Notes: generated by a model not told the origin, from the sequence alone. A stretch of DNA of 64,000 nt from Neptuniibacter sp. (GCF_024231755.1 NZ_JAAEQH010000258.1:1-64000), one strand, 5' to 3'; counted from the stretch's first letter, positions 37,693 through 48,057 are shown. Translations and numbers: made by a program.

Positions 37693-39360
37693 TTACTTAC
37701 CCCAGGAATCGCGAAGGCCTGTAGTACGGTTAAAGACCAACTTCTCTTCCGTAGAGTCTGAATCAACACAGAAGTAGCCAGTACGTTCAAACTGGTAACG
37801 GCTCTGAACATCCGCATTCGCCAGCCCAACTTCACAACGGCTTTCATTCAGCACGACAAGAGATTCTGGATTAATAAATTCCAGGAAGTCCTTCTCTTTA
37901 TCGCCTGTTGGGTTCGCTTCGCTGAATAGACGATCATACTCACGTACTTCACAGGCAACAGAGTTATCTGCAGATACCCAGTGCACAACACCTTTGGCTT
38001 TGTAACCTTCAGGGTTTGCACCTTTAGTAGCCGGATCGTATGAACATTTCAGCTCGATCACATTGCCTTCTTCATCTTTGATAACTTCATCACAAGTAAT
38101 CACGTATGAACCACGCAGACGAACGGCAACACCTTGAGTCAGACGCTTCCACTTGCGAGGAGGAACTTCAGCGAAATCATCCTGTTCGATAAGAAGATTC
38201 TTAGTGAAAGGCACTTTACGCATGCCCATGCTCTCATCCTTAGGATGATTCGGTAGCTCAAACCACTCTTCCTGACCTTCGTCATAGTTGGTGATAGTCA
38301 CTTTCAACGGACGTACTACACACATTGCACGTGGAGCATTCTTGTCCAGATCTTCACGAACAAAATACTCAAATTGCGCCATATCAACTGTGCCGTCTGT
38401 TTTGGCTACAGCCAGACTGTCGCAGAAATTACGAACTGCCTGTGGAGAATAACCACGACGACGTAGGCCTGAGATTGTTGGCATACGAGGATCATCCCAA
38501 CCATTTACATGGTTCTCGTCTACCAACTGTTTCAGCTTACGCTTACTGGTCACTGTGTAGTTCAGGTTCAGACGGCCAAACTCATACTGAGCAGGTTTGG
38601 AAGGAACAGGTAGGTTTTCGATAAACCATTCATACAGTGGACGGTGATCTGCGAATTCCAGCGTACAGATAGAGTGTGTAACACCTTCAATTGCATCTTC
38701 CTGACCATGTGCGAAATCGTAACTCGGATAGATACACCATTTATCACCGGTCTGGTGGTGCGACTCTTTGCGGATACGATAAAGGATAGGATCACGCAGG
38801 TTCATGTTTGATGAAGCCATATCGATCTTGGCACGTAGCACACAGCTACCTTCATCAAACTCACCTTTTCTCATACGCTCAAGCAGATCAAGGTTTTCCT
38901 CTGCAGAACGATTGCGATACGGACTTTCTTTACCCGGCTCAGTTGCCCAGCCACGGTATTCACGTGCTTCATCAGGGCTCAGGTCACAAACGTAAGCTTT
39001 GCCTTCGCGAACCAGATGCTGTGCCCACTCATAGAAAGTATCAAAGTAATTGGATGCATAACGTACATCGCCAGACCATTTAAAGCCGAGCCACTCTACG
39101 TCCTGCTTGATAGCGTCAACGTATTCCTGCTCTTCTTTGGTCGGGTTAGTGTCATCAAAACGCAGATTACATTCACCGTTATACTTTTCAGCCGTGCCAA
39201 AGTTCAGGCAGATCGACTTAGCATGTCCGATATGCAGATAACCGTTAGGCTCTGGAGGGAAACGGGTAACAACCTTACCGCCATGGGTTCCTGCTTCTAG
39301 ATCCTGTTCGATAATCTGGTGAATAAAGTTAGTTGGTTTACTGCTTTCTGTATCACTCAT
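37693..39360 (-). CDS. glnS: Glutaminyl-tRNA synthetase
   Basis: The class I synthetase has HIGH-like [14 protein letters not shown] (about 36-49), the GlnRS-specific anticodon-binding region in the C-terminal half, and KMSKS-like VTSKRKL. I start at MSDTESS (39360), giving about 555 residues, the normal length. A promoter TATAATGTCGCG lies 43-54 bases upstream, inside the longer possible frame, which confirms this start. It charges tRNA-Gln in the cytoplasm. Confidence 0.97.
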   Translation of the reverse strand: MSDTESSKPTNFIHQIIEQDLEAGTHGGKVVTRFPPEPNGYLHIGHAKSICLNFGTAEKYNGECNLRFDDTNPTKEEQEYVDAIKQDVEWLGFKWSGDVRYASNYFDTFYEWAQHLVREGKAYVCDLSPDEAREYRGWATEPGKESPYRNRSAEENLDLLERMRKGEFDEGSCVLRAKIDMASSNMNLRDPILYRIRKESHHQTGDKWCIYPSYDFAHGQEDAIEGVTHSICTLEFADHRPLYEWFIENLPVPSKPAQYEFGRLNLNYTVTSKRKLKQLVDENHVNGWDDPRMPTISGLRRRGYSPQAVRNFCDSLAVAKTDGTVDMAQFEYFVREDLDKNAPRAMCVVRPLKVTITNYDEGQEEWFELPNHPKDESMGMRKVPFTKNLLIEQDDFAEVPPRKWKRLTQGVAVRLRGSYVITCDEVIKDEEGNVIELKCSYDPATKGANPEGYKAKGVVHWVSADNSVACEVREYDRLFSEANPTGDKEKDFLEFINPESLVVLNESRCEVGLANADVQSRYQFERTGYFCVDSDSTEEKLVFNRTTGLRDSWGK

Positions 39361-39402
39361 AAGAAACGTCTTATCAATCCCGGCAACGTACGTAAAAAAT
39401 AT

Positions 39403-39414
39403 CGCGACATTATA
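39403..39414 (-). promoter_or_regulatory. glnS promoter (-10 plus discriminator)
   Basis: On the minus strand it reads TATAATGTCGCG. The same 12 bases recur in the ppiB and fusA promoters. Confidence 0.65.
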
Positions 39415-39578
39415 AACGGATGCCATCCATAAATGGCAGTTTTATCCGACATTTACCCTAACAAAAATAACTTTGGTCAGACCATATATGTTGATACCAA
39501 GCCGAGAGGACTAAACCCTAAGATTCACACCCCCACATCGAAAGAACAAACTAGGGATGCGTTTCTTTAAGACTTGCG

Positions 39579-39590
39579 TATAATGTCGCG
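39579..39590 (+). promoter_or_regulatory. ppiB promoter (-10 plus discriminator)
   Basis: TATAATGTCGCG lies 32 bases upstream of the chosen ppiB start and is identical to the glnS and fusA elements. Confidence 0.65.
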
Positions 39591-39621
39591 GTCAACGGCG
39601 AAGAAATGGACTATTACTACA

Positions 39622-40143
39622 ATGATTATTCTCCATACGAATTTCGGTGATATCTCTCTTGAACTGGACCACGAGAAAGCACCAAAAACGGCAGAAAACT
39701 TCGAGCAGTACGTTAAAGATGGCTTCTATGACGGTGTAATTTTTCACCGTGTTATTAATGGATTTATGATTCAGGGTGGTGGCTTCGAACCGGGCATGGT
39801 TCAGAAAACCACACGCGAAGTAATTGAAAATGAAGCAGATAATGGTCTGTCCAACGCATCAGGTACTATTGCGATGGCACGTACAATGGACCCACACAGC
39901 GCTTCCGCTCAATTCTTTATCAATGTTTCCGACAATACGTTCCTTGACCACACTGCAAAAACAACTGAAGGCTGGGGTTACGCAGTATTCGGTAAAGTTG
40001 TTGGCGGTATGGACGTAGTTAACAAGATCAAAGCATCCTCTACAACAATGCGTGCTGGTCACCAGGATGTTCCTGTTGAAGATATTATTATCGAATCAGC
40101 AGAACTGGTTGTAGAAGAAGACGAAGAGAACAACGAAGAGTAA
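39622..40143 (+). CDS. ppiB: Peptidyl-prolyl cis-trans isomerase, cyclophilin type
   Basis: The protein of about 173 residues is a cytoplasmic cyclophilin (no signal peptide). It has [13 protein letters not shown] (active-site Arg), [13 protein letters not shown] and the Trp-containing [11 protein letters not shown]. An acidic tail (EEDEENNEE) extends past the domain. I start at [10 protein letters not shown] (39622), because the promoter -10 lies at 39579. It is followed by lpxH after 12 bp, an arrangement shared with other gammaproteobacteria (cysS-glnS-ppiB-lpxH region). Confidence 0.95.
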   Translation: MIILHTNFGDISLELDHEKAPKTAENFEQYVKDGFYDGVIFHRVINGFMIQGGGFEPGMVQKTTREVIENEADNGLSNASGTIAMARTMDPHSASAQFFINVSDNTFLDHTAKTTEGWGYAVFGKVVGGMDVVNKIKASSTTMRAGHQDVPVEDIIIESAELVVEEDEENNEE

Positions 40144-40155
40144 TAGCCACGCTAT

Positions 40156-40869
40156 ATGTCTGTTTATTTTGTATCAGACCTTCATCTGAAACCTGAACGC
40201 CCGGACCTTAGCCGGGCGTTTTCATATTTCCTCAACAGCACCGCTCAAAATGCCAGTGAGCTTTATTTGCTTGGCGATATCTTTGAGGCGTGGATTGGGG
40301 ATGATGCCCCTACTCCGGGTCTGGAAGAAGTTCTGACGGAATTAAAGAACCTATCCGACAACGGCTGTAAGATTTACTTTCAACACGGTAATCGGGATTT
40401 TCTGGTTGGTGAACAGTTCTGCAAAACTATTGGCGCTGAATTACTTCCAGAACAGATAGTTCTGTCACTGCCAGTCGGCGATGCTGTAATCCTGCACGGT
40501 GATCAGTTGTGTACTGATGATACCGAGTATATGCAGTTCCGCGGACTGGTTCGCAACCCCGCATGGCAAAAAAACTTCCTCAGTAAATCACTTGAAGAAC
40601 GTCTCGCTATCGCGCGTCAGCTCCGAGATACCAGTAAGCAGAGAACCACTGAAAAGTCAGAATACATAACCGATGTAAATACTGATGCAGTGACACAAAC
40701 TCTGGCGGAAAGTGGCGTAAATCTGATGATTCACGGCCACACCCACCGCCCTGCGATTCACAAACTTGAAGACGCCACACGCATTGTTTTGGGGGACTGG
40801 GATAAGCAGGGCTGGTATCTGAAGGTAGACGACTCGGGTTATGACCTTGTGAGCTTTGAAATCGACTAA
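40156..40869 (+). CDS. lpxH: UDP-2,3-diacylglucosamine diphosphatase
   Basis: The 237-residue calcineurin-like metallophosphoesterase has metal motifs FVSDLHL, YLLGDIFEAWIGDD, HGNRDFL, LHGDQLCTDD and HGHTHRPA. It hydrolyses UDP-2,3-diacylglucosamine to lipid X in lipid A synthesis, at the inner face of the membrane. It is co-transcribed with ppiB and followed by a bidirectional terminator. Confidence 0.96.
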   Translation: MSVYFVSDLHLKPERPDLSRAFSYFLNSTAQNASELYLLGDIFEAWIGDDAPTPGLEEVLTELKNLSDNGCKIYFQHGNRDFLVGEQFCKTIGAELLPEQIVLSLPVGDAVILHGDQLCTDDTEYMQFRGLVRNPAWQKNFLSKSLEERLAIARQLRDTSKQRTTEKSEYITDVNTDAVTQTLAESGVNLMIHGHTHRPAIHKLEDATRIVLGDWDKQGWYLKVDDSGYDLVSFEID

Positions 40870-40881
40870 AATTCAAGATCG

Positions 40882-40908
40882 AAAAAAAGGCCGTTAAACG
40901 GCCTTTTT
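40882..40908. terminator. Bidirectional terminator between lpxH and miaE
   Basis: GGCCGTT pairs with AACGGCC, flanked by seven A on the left and five T on the right; it serves both converging genes. Confidence 0.85.
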
Positions 40909-40909
40909 A

Positions 40910-41524
40910 TTATGCATCCAAAAATGTTGGTGCCCCGCTATGGAAACGAAACTCATCATCTGGTGATTCGATAAGCTCTCTTTCCTCTTCACGGAAAAAC
41001 GCAACACGCTCATCAATAGGTTCGCCCGCATAATCTGCAGCCAAGCCAAGATAGTCTTGGTAATGACGCCCTTCTGACTTCAACAACGACCGATAAAACT
41101 TAGCCAATTCGTCATCCAGGAAAGGGGCAAGTTTGGCAAAACGTTCACAGGAGCGTGCTTCTATATATGCACCGATAATTAACAGATCAATCAAACGACC
41201 TGGTTCCGAGGTACGCACGTGTTTACGCATCCCCGCAGCATAACGAGCGGGTGACATATGATCATATACCACACCCCGGTCCTGCATGATCGCTAGCACC
41301 TGCTCGAAGTGAATTAGCTCTTCACGCGCCAAACGAGACATCTTATTCAGCAGATCCAAACGGTCCACATAACGGAACATCAGATTCATCGCTGTGGACG
41401 CTGCTTTCTTCTCACAGTGGGCGTGATCAATCAGCAAAATATCCTGATTCTGAAGAGCCGCTTGAATCCAGCTATCTGGAGTTTCACAAGCAAGGAATTG
41501 TTTAATCTCGTCTAGAGCATCCAT
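40910..41524 (-). CDS. miaE: tRNA-(ms2io6A)-hydroxylase
   Basis: The 204-residue ferritin-like diiron enzyme hydroxylates ms2i6A37 in tRNA. Iron ligands are visible as DHAHCEKKAAS (about 33-43), EELIHFEQV (about 68-76), ARSCERF and EGRHYQDYL (about 152-160). The tRNA substrate requires MiaA and MiaB, which are not in this window. Confidence 0.93.
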   Translation of the reverse strand: MDALDEIKQFLACETPDSWIQAALQNQDILLIDHAHCEKKAASTAMNLMFRYVDRLDLLNKMSRLAREELIHFEQVLAIMQDRGVVYDHMSPARYAAGMRKHVRTSEPGRLIDLLIIGAYIEARSCERFAKLAPFLDDELAKFYRSLLKSEGRHYQDYLGLAADYAGEPIDERVAFFREEERELIESPDDEFRFHSGAPTFLDA

Positions 41525-41661
41525 CTAATAAACCTGAGTATCGAAAAATCAAAGTCGCGTATTATATCCACCCGGGAGATGCTATGTAACATCATCAGTA
41601 TTTATTGCTGTACATATTGATCTACTACAATAGAAACAGCCCCTCAATTTTAGATGTAATC

Positions 41662-42540
41662 ATGAAATTACTTTTTGCCTTCGCAACTTGCTTACTACTT
41701 ACCACTTCACTACAGGCTGAAAACTTGGTTGTTGGCGTGCATTCCAATTATGTAAATGAACATTTCCAAATCGCAGCGGACAAAGAAGGTTATCAGACAG
41801 TACTGGATGTAGATGACTGCCCTCCTCTCCACTCAGAGGAGCTTAAAAATATTCAACGCATTACAATGGATATCATGCTGATATGCCACGCTCTAAAAGA
41901 ATCTGGCATAGCAAATAAAATCGAACTAGTGGCATACCCTAACGTAGAACGAGGGCTGCAAATGTCATTGTCAGGCTCTACTGATATGGTGGCTCAGACA
42001 CTTTTTCTGAGCGACCACCCAGAATACAACAACATGCTGATCACTGATCCGGTGATTCGACAAGGTGAATTTCAGGTTGGTGTGTTTACCACGCGTAACC
42101 GAAGCGATATTTTATCAAAAAGAGAGTTATCCGAATTCCAGAAACTCCGAGCAGTTACTGTTAAGAGCTGGAAGACCGATCAAAAAGCCATGAAGAATCT
42201 GAATATCCAGCAGGTTCTCACACTCCCAACCAGAGAACTCTTATCAAAATTTATCGCCAATAATCGTGCGGATTTCACATTCTCATATCTGAAAGAGCCA
42301 ATAGTCACTCGTATCGGGGGTGAATTAATAAGAATTCCTAACGTCAAAGTCAGCTTTCCTGATACCCGTTCATTCTTCATACCTAAACGAAATCACGCAC
42401 TGCATAACGCTATGCAGAAGCAACTAAGGAATCTAAGAGCACTAAATCCAGATGCCTTGAGAGCGGCCTACTTACACGCTGGTTTTATAACAGAGGAATA
42501 CGAAAGCTGGAAAGATCTATCCACCAGTAGAATTCCCTAG
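41662..42540 (+). CDS. Periplasmic solute-binding-like protein
   Basis: The protein of about 292 residues has a signal peptide (MKLLFAFATCLLLTTSLQA, cut before EN) and the fold pattern of a family 3 periplasmic binding protein, but it lacks transporter genes. LVVGVHSNY near the N-terminus and YPNVERGLQMSLSGSTDMVAQT in the middle are typical of transporter-less solute-binding proteins that act as sensors or signalling partners. Function is unknown. The start at 41662 is chosen because the signal peptide begins there. Confidence 0.65.
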   Translation: MKLLFAFATCLLLTTSLQAENLVVGVHSNYVNEHFQIAADKEGYQTVLDVDDCPPLHSEELKNIQRITMDIMLICHALKESGIANKIELVAYPNVERGLQMSLSGSTDMVAQTLFLSDHPEYNNMLITDPVIRQGEFQVGVFTTRNRSDILSKRELSEFQKLRAVTVKSWKTDQKAMKNLNIQQVLTLPTRELLSKFIANNRADFTFSYLKEPIVTRIGGELIRIPNVKVSFPDTRSFFIPKRNHALHNAMQKQLRNLRALNPDALRAAYLHAGFITEEYESWKDLSTSRIP

Positions 42541-42671
42541 AGACAGCCGATTCCAGCCACTAGATGAACAGTGCTGTAGCCCAACTGGATAATGCAGGTA
42601 AAGAGTTACAACACGTAATCTCTCTCTTTAAACGCTAGTGCTGAAAGCACCGCTCGATTAACCTGAACAAT

Positions 42672-42700
42672 AAAAAGGGCGACACTTAGTCGCCCTTTTT
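42672..42700. terminator. Bidirectional terminator
   Basis: AAAAAGGGCGAC pairs perfectly with GTCGCCCTTTTT around a 5-base loop, between two convergent genes. Confidence 0.9.
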
Positions 42701-42720
42701 ATTTGTAAGTGATATCTAAC

Positions 42721-43368
42721 CTAGCGCTCTGTAGTAACCAGTTTTAATGCTAATCCAACGAAAACCACACTGGCCAATTTGTGAATCCACCCCTCCAGGT
42801 TAGGAGAGTTTTGCAACAGAACACGGATAGAACCCGACAGCACCGCAATAAAACTCATGACAAGAAAACCGATCACAATGAATATGCCGCCTAGCTGGAG
42901 TAGCTGTAAGCTGATTGCACCCTGTGACGGATCCGCAAACTGCGGTAGGAAAGCCATAAAGAAGATGGCCAACTTAGGGTTCGTGGCACTCATTAGAATA
43001 CCGCGCTTATATAAAGCGGTATTACTCAATTTAGGCAGCTGCTTGTTATCAAGATGGCTACGGCCAGCCTGAAACGCCTGCCAAGCCAGGTAGAGCAGAT
43101 AACAAACACCCACTACTTTTAATGCGGTGAAGGCAACGACACTGACCTGAAATATAGCAGCCAGCCCCAAAGTCACCAGCAACGTATGCCCGATCAATCC
43201 AGTACATAAACCGAGAGTAACGATGATGCCTGCTTTTCTGCCATGCATAGCAGATTGCATAAGAACAAAAATATTGTCAGGACCGGGAGCAAAGCTTAGC
43301 AGGACTGAAGCCATACCGAAGGCAAGTAAGGTCTCATAACTCAACACTATCTGTTTCCTTAGGTTCAT
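42721..43368 (-). CDS. LysE/RhtB-family amino acid exporter
   Basis: The protein of about 215 residues has five to six membrane segments and the family signature LLSFAPGPDNIFVLMQSAMHGRKAG near the N-terminus, and SATNPKLAIFFMAFLPQF. Relatives export homoserine, threonine or lysine. The 15-base palindrome ATCCTGT-A-ACAGGAT (43374-43388) lies directly over the RBS region and may be an operator or an mRNA hairpin. Confidence 0.88.
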   Translation of the reverse strand: MNLRKQIVLSYETLLAFGMASVLLSFAPGPDNIFVLMQSAMHGRKAGIIVTLGLCTGLIGHTLLVTLGLAAIFQVSVVAFTALKVVGVCYLLYLAWQAFQAGRSHLDNKQLPKLSNTALYKRGILMSATNPKLAIFFMAFLPQFADPSQGAISLQLLQLGGIFIVIGFLVMSFIAVLSGSIRVLLQNSPNLEGWIHKLASVVFVGLALKLVTTER

Positions 43369-43470
43369 GAAATATCCTGTAACAGGATAAGGCTCCAGAT
43401 ATAAAAAACGCAACACCGCTTTGTTAACAAATCAGCGGTATTGCGTTATTCGGGGTACTACTGAGAGAGC

Positions 43471-45306
43471 TTAGTCGAACAGTGTGTACTCAACACCCTC
43501 AGTCATCATACCAACCAGATTAATCTGGTTCTCTTCACTATTGATAAATCCATTTACCGCTACAGCTCGAGATGCGCCAGAGTCCAGATAGTTAACCCAG
43601 GCATTCAGGCCATCAGTGTCAGAGTCACGGCCCAGTACATTTTGGTACAGCCCTTCGATAAACTCCGTATTACTGGTCACTCCCTGGGCAAGCTTTTCAC
43701 TGCTGTTTAGGAATGCTTCAATTGTGGCGATTTCAGAGAAGTTATTATCTTCAATGTAGTTAACCCATGCACCCAATTCATCCGCATCAGCTTCACGATC
43801 CAACACTGCATGATAAACACTGTGCAGGAAAGCAGCATCGCTATCGGAGTCATAAGAAACAGCAGTGGTTGAATCACCCAGTTGATCCAGATTGATCAAT
43901 GCAGTTGTACCGGATACTTCGAAGGCAACAGCCAATTGTGGTGTGCCTGAAGTTGAGTTTTCAGCATCAATGAACTGGATTACTTCTGGGGATAGATTGC
44001 CGTACTCTTCTGCATCAATGTAACCAATGTACTCTGAGTTAGCTGGATCTGTGATGTTGTAAACCATGATGCCGTTATCTCGCTCAAGGCCAATAAATGC
44101 ATAATGGCTGTCACCAACTGCACCTACGGCAATCGCCTCAGGCTCAGGACCTTTATCATCGGAACGGCCATCAACTTCGCCATCATCCTGATTGAATTTT
44201 TCCGGACGAATCTGAGCCAGAATCTGCTGGAATTGATCGCCACTATCAAAGATTTCGTTTCCATCAGCGTCATAAATAGTGAATGAACGAGAACCGTAGG
44301 AGAACAGCTGATCGTAATCGCCATCACCATCAGTATCACCATCTACAGTTGATACTTTTAAACGACCCAATACAGCTTCGTCTTGCAGTTCAGCCGCATT
44401 AGGGAATGCAGTTTCATCCAGTGTCAGATCCTTGATACGCTCATCTTCATCACGAGCATCACCTTCATTTGCTGTCGCGAAATAAGTAGTGCCATCAATC
44501 TCGAAGCTAGTAAGAGCGTCCGGCATACGCATACCAAAGATTGGGTAGGTATCGATGTTAATTGCATCATCTTTGTTAGATGCATCAAGACCATTACCAC
44601 TTATACTATGATCAGTTGTACCCAGCGGTAATAGCTCAGCAACAGTTGCCGTTTCAATATCAATCACAGCCACTGCATTATTTTCCTGTAAGGAAACAAA
44701 GGCTTGAGTACCATCCGGGCTAACAGCAATATATTCAGGTTCAAAATCCTGAGAAGCCGAGTTACCCGGGAAAATACGAATACCCTGCTCTCTTAGTGTA
44801 TCTTCCTGTCCATCGTACTGAGTGAAATCAATCAGTGTGACTGCCGCATTAACCAGACCATCACTCAAATCAACTATTGCTACTCCACCTTCAGGATCAA
44901 CTCCACCCTCAACCGGTTCAGCTTCGATGGCTACAAGAATTTTCTGGCCATCCGGAGTGAAGGTAAGCATATCAGGCAAGACACCTTTAGCATCAAGGCG
45001 GCTCAATAGAATACCGTTCTCAGCATCAAACAGCGCAATACTGCCTTCTTGAGCATCGCTGGATTCAATTGCAACAGCAATCAAACCATTTTTAATCGCT
45101 ACAGAATTCACGCCGTCGTAGTTCTTAACTACAGTCAGGTCTATAGCCTTAACCAGCTCGCCGCTTACAGCATCAAAAATATCAATTTTGCCTTCTTCAC
45201 CGTTGGTTACGTAAAGGCGGCCGTTTTCCTGTGCTACTACCTCAGAGCCTCCCTCACCAGTCTGGCTGTCGAAGATCTGCTGAAAGGACGTGCGTAAAAT
45301 ATCCAT
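43471..45306 (-). CDS. Choice-of-anchor I beta-propeller protein with DUF4214 C-terminus
   Basis: The 611-residue acidic protein has propeller-like repeats over residues 1-480 (YVTNGEEGKIDIFDAVSGEL; TPDGQKILVAIEAEP; SPDGTQAFVSLQENNAVAV) with DGDTDGDGDYDQ calcium-type loops. The C-terminal 110 residues hold two DUF4214 units (YHAVLDREADADELGAWVNY and YQNVLGRDSDTDGLNAWVNY). There is no signal peptide. This layout suggests an extracellular protein exported by a type I system (inference). It stands alone. Confidence 0.8.
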   Translation of the reverse strand: MDILRTSFQQIFDSQTGEGGSEVVAQENGRLYVTNGEEGKIDIFDAVSGELVKAIDLTVVKNYDGVNSVAIKNGLIAVAIESSDAQEGSIALFDAENGILLSRLDAKGVLPDMLTFTPDGQKILVAIEAEPVEGGVDPEGGVAIVDLSDGLVNAAVTLIDFTQYDGQEDTLREQGIRIFPGNSASQDFEPEYIAVSPDGTQAFVSLQENNAVAVIDIETATVAELLPLGTTDHSISGNGLDASNKDDAINIDTYPIFGMRMPDALTSFEIDGTTYFATANEGDARDEDERIKDLTLDETAFPNAAELQDEAVLGRLKVSTVDGDTDGDGDYDQLFSYGSRSFTIYDADGNEIFDSGDQFQQILAQIRPEKFNQDDGEVDGRSDDKGPEPEAIAVGAVGDSHYAFIGLERDNGIMVYNITDPANSEYIGYIDAEEYGNLSPEVIQFIDAENSTSGTPQLAVAFEVSGTTALINLDQLGDSTTAVSYDSDSDAAFLHSVYHAVLDREADADELGAWVNYIEDNNFSEIATIEAFLNSSEKLAQGVTSNTEFIEGLYQNVLGRDSDTDGLNAWVNYLDSGASRAVAVNGFINSEENQINLVGMMTEGVEYTLFD

Positions 45307-45636
45307 GTCTTGTTCCTTGGCTTACTCAATTTATTGTCGTTGGTTGAGAAAACTTCAGACTAGATAAGTAACATTAACTTTCAGTGACAGGTTGATGACG
45401 AGGGAATGAATCCATCTACAGCTTAATAAGGGCTCATGTGCTCACGATTAAAGCTTCAACTCGCAAAGATTGAGGTAAAAAACAGGCGAAATTACAAAAT
45501 GTGAGTTGAAGATTTAGGTTGATGAAAAAAAAACCAAAAAAAGCGTCATTTCCTTGTAATTTTTCTTCTAAATGTCATCAAAAAGTCTGTATAATGTCGC
45601 GCAATTTTTGGAACCTCACCTTAGTCGAGTAAAGAA
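45307..45636. promoter_or_regulatory. Upstream region of fusA
   Basis: There is no gene. The fusA promoter has TATAATGTCGCG at 45590-45601. AT-rich DNA (45470-45580) could act as an UP element. Confidence 0.55.
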
Positions 45637-47727
45637 ATGACAGACTTAACCAAGTACAGAAACATTGGTATTTTCGCGCACGTAGATGCGGGTAAAACCA
45701 CTACAACAGAACGTATCCTGAAGCTTACTGGTAAGATCCATAAGATGGGTGACGTTCACGATGGCGAAGCTACTACTGACTTCATGGAACAGGAAGCTGA
45801 GCGTGGTATCACAATCCAGTCTGCAGCGACTACTTGTTTCTGGAAAGATCACCGCATGAACATCATCGATACTCCAGGCCACGTTGACTTCACAGTTGAA
45901 GTATACCGTTCCCTGAAAGTACTGGATGGTGGTGTTGGTGTATTCTGTGGTTCCGGTGGTGTAGAGCCTCAGTCTGAAACTAACTGGCGTTACGCGAACG
46001 AGTCTGAAGTAGCTCGTTTGATCTTCGTAAACAAGCTGGACCGTCTGGGTGCTGACTTCTACCGTGTTGTAGACCAGGTTAAAAACGTACTGGGTGCTAA
46101 CCCACTGGTTATGACTCTGCCAATCGGCCGTGAAGACGGTTTCACAGGTGTTGTAGACGTTCTGACTCAGAAAGCTTACATCTGGGATGATTCTGGTCTG
46201 CCAGAAAACTACGAAGTAACTGACATCCCTGCTGACCTGGTTGATGACGCTGCTGCTTACCGTGAAGAACTGATCGAAACTGCTCTGGAGCAAGACGAAG
46301 ATCTGATGATGGAGTACCTGGAAGAAGGTACTGAGCCATCTATGGAAGACATCAAACGTTGCATCCGTGAAGGTACACGTAAACTGGACTTCTTCCCGAC
46401 TTTCTGTGGTTCTGCATACAAGAACAAAGGTATCCAGCTGGTTCTGGACGCTGTTGTTGACTACCTACCTGACCCAGTTGAAGTTGACGCTCAGCCACTG
46501 ACTGATGCAGAAACTGGTGAACCAACTGGCGAAGTCGCTACAGTATCTGTAGATGAGCCATTCCGTGCACTGGCATTCAAGATCATGGATGACCGTTTCG
46601 GCGCTCTGACTTTCGTACGTGTATACTCCGGTGTTCTTAACAAGGGTGACACAATCCTTAACTCTTACACTGGTAAAACTGAGCGTATCGGCCGTATGGT
46701 TGAGATGCACGCTGATGACCGTACTGAGCTGGATTCAGCACAGGCTGGTGACATCATCGCAATTGTTGGTATGAAGAACGTTCAGACTGGTCACACGCTG
46801 TGTGATCCTAAGAACCCTTGTACTCTTGAGCCAATGATCTTCCCAGAGCCAGTAATCTCTATTGCTGTTACTCCTAAGGACAAAGGTTCTACTGAGAAAA
46901 TGGGTATCGCTATCGGTAAGATGGTTGCAGAAGATCCATCTTTCGTAGTTGAAACTGACGAAGATTCCGGTGAAACAATCCTGAAAGGTATGGGTGAACT
47001 TCACCTGGATATCAAAGTAGACATCCTGAAGCGTACTTACGGCGTTGAGCTGGAAGTTGGTAAGCCACAGGTTGCATACCGTGAAACTATCACACAGTCT
47101 GTTGAAGACAGCTACACGCACAAGAAGCAGTCTGGTGGTTCTGGTCAATACGGTAAGATCGACTACCGCATCAAGCCAGGTGAGCCAAACTCTGGCTTCA
47201 CGTTCACTTCTACAGTAGTAGGCGGTAACGTACCTAAAGAATTCTTCCCAGCGATCGAAAAAGGTTTCGCTGGAATGATGGAAGAAGGTGTACTGGCAGG
47301 CTTCCCTGTACTGGACGTTGAAATCGAACTGTTCGACGGTGGCTACCACGCGGTTGACTCCTCTGCAGTAGCATTCGAAATCGCTGCAAAAGGCGCATTC
47401 CGTCAGTCTATCCCTAAAGCAGGTGCACAGCTGCTGGAACCAATCATGAAGGTTGACGTATTCACTCCAGAAGACAACGTGGGTGATGTTATCGGTGACC
47501 TGAACCGTCGTCGCGGTATGATCAAGGACCAGGAAGCAGGCACAACTGGCGTACGCATCAAAGCAGACGTTCCTCTGTCTGAGATGTTCGGTTACATCGG
47601 TCACCTGCGTACAATTACTTCTGGCCGTGGTCAGTTCTCCATGGAATTCGAACGTTATGCAGCTTGCCCGCAGAACGTTGCTGATGAAGTAATCGCTGAA
47701 GTTAAAGCTAAAAACGAAGCTAAGTAA
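45637..47727 (+). CDS. fusA: Elongation factor G (stand-alone, EF-G2 type)
   Basis: The 696-residue translational GTPase has G1 [12 protein letters not shown] (14-25), switch [11 protein letters not shown]4 NKLDR and all five domains. It drives translocation or, if EF-G2, a specialised translation step. It lies outside any rpsL-rpsG-fusA-tufA operon, has its own promoter and terminator, and uses a strongly restricted codon set. Stand-alone copies in marine gammaproteobacteria are often second copies; whether a str-operon copy exists cannot be seen here. Confidence 0.93.
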   Translation: MTDLTKYRNIGIFAHVDAGKTTTTERILKLTGKIHKMGDVHDGEATTDFMEQEAERGITIQSAATTCFWKDHRMNIIDTPGHVDFTVEVYRSLKVLDGGVGVFCGSGGVEPQSETNWRYANESEVARLIFVNKLDRLGADFYRVVDQVKNVLGANPLVMTLPIGREDGFTGVVDVLTQKAYIWDDSGLPENYEVTDIPADLVDDAAAYREELIETALEQDEDLMMEYLEEGTEPSMEDIKRCIREGTRKLDFFPTFCGSAYKNKGIQLVLDAVVDYLPDPVEVDAQPLTDAETGEPTGEVATVSVDEPFRALAFKIMDDRFGALTFVRVYSGVLNKGDTILNSYTGKTERIGRMVEMHADDRTELDSAQAGDIIAIVGMKNVQTGHTLCDPKNPCTLEPMIFPEPVISIAVTPKDKGSTEKMGIAIGKMVAEDPSFVVETDEDSGETILKGMGELHLDIKVDILKRTYGVELEVGKPQVAYRETITQSVEDSYTHKKQSGGSGQYGKIDYRIKPGEPNSGFTFTSTVVGGNVPKEFFPAIEKGFAGMMEEGVLAGFPVLDVEIELFDGGYHAVDSSAVAFEIAAKGAFRQSIPKAGAQLLEPIMKVDVFTPEDNVGDVIGDLNRRRGMIKDQEAGTTGVRIKADVPLSEMFGYIGHLRTITSGRGQFSMEFERYAACPQNVADEVIAEVKAKNEAK

Positions 47728-47747
47728 TCTAATTTCTTAATTCGAAT

Positions 47748-47780
47748 AAAAAGCCCGGTGAGAAATCACCGGGCTTTTTT
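47748..47780 (+). terminator. Intrinsic terminator of fusA
   Basis: AAAAAGCCCGGTG pairs with CACCGGGCTTTTT around loop AGAAAT, then TTG. Confidence 0.95.
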
Positions 47781-47793
47781 GTTTGTATCGAGT

Positions 47794-47842
47794 TACAAGC
47801 TACAAGCTACAAGCTACAAGCTACAAGCTACAAGCTACAAGC
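47794..47842. repeat. Seven tandem copies of TACAAGC
   Basis: The heptamer repeats seven times without error right after the fusA terminator. A reading frame across it (repeated SYKLQAT) has no RBS or family and is not accepted as a gene. Confidence 0.9.
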
Positions 47843-47856
47843 TACACACCATCGTT

Positions 47857-47876
47857 ATTCCAGCGCAGGCTGGAAT
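47857..47876. repeat. Palindromic intergenic repeat
   Basis: ATTCCAGC-GCAG-GCTGGAAT is a perfect 8-bp stem with a 4-base loop, of the ATTCC(A/C)GC...GGAAT type seen between genes in many Proteobacteria. Confidence 0.6.
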
Positions 47877-47903
47877 CCAGCCCTTTTAAATTCCTTTTCT
47901 ACT

Positions 47904-47960
47904 TGTTGGAGCGATGTCCTCATCGCGATAAAAACTCGCCACTAGAAGCACCTCCTACAA
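47904..47960. repeat. REP-like doublet (BIME-like)
   Basis: TTGGAGCGATG-TCCT-CATCGCGA is followed by a second unit in inverse orientation ending CACCTCCTACAA. Each resembles GGAG-hairpin-CGCGA REP units of Pseudomonas. A further single unit lies at 61548-61573. Confidence 0.6.
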
Positions 47961-47972
47961 ATCCAGCTTTTC

Positions 47973-48042
47973 CTAGCAGCCAAAGGCGTTCTCGCCCCTA
48001 GCAGGCGCAGCCGTTCTAGCAGCTGACATAGTCAGCGTTCTC
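47973..48042. repeat. Three tandem CTAGCAG-hairpin-GTTCT units
   Basis: A constant CTAGCAG and GTTCT(CG) frame differing stems: GCC-AAA-GGC, GGC-GCA-GCC and GCTGAC-ATA-GTCAGC. A related unit lies at 58983-59015. They end 16 bases before the DUF4442 stop codon. Confidence 0.65.
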
Positions 48043-48057
48043 CTGGCTTCGCCAGGA

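Noticed and set aside
45646-47604. Long minus-strand frames opposite fusA
   Set aside because: They arise from the strong codon bias of a highly expressed gene (rare TAA/TAG on the complementary frame) and show no protein motifs.
47783-48001. 72-codon frame with repeated SYKLQAT
   Set aside because: It is the translation of the TACAAGC tandem array and continues into REP-like repeats; no RBS and no family.
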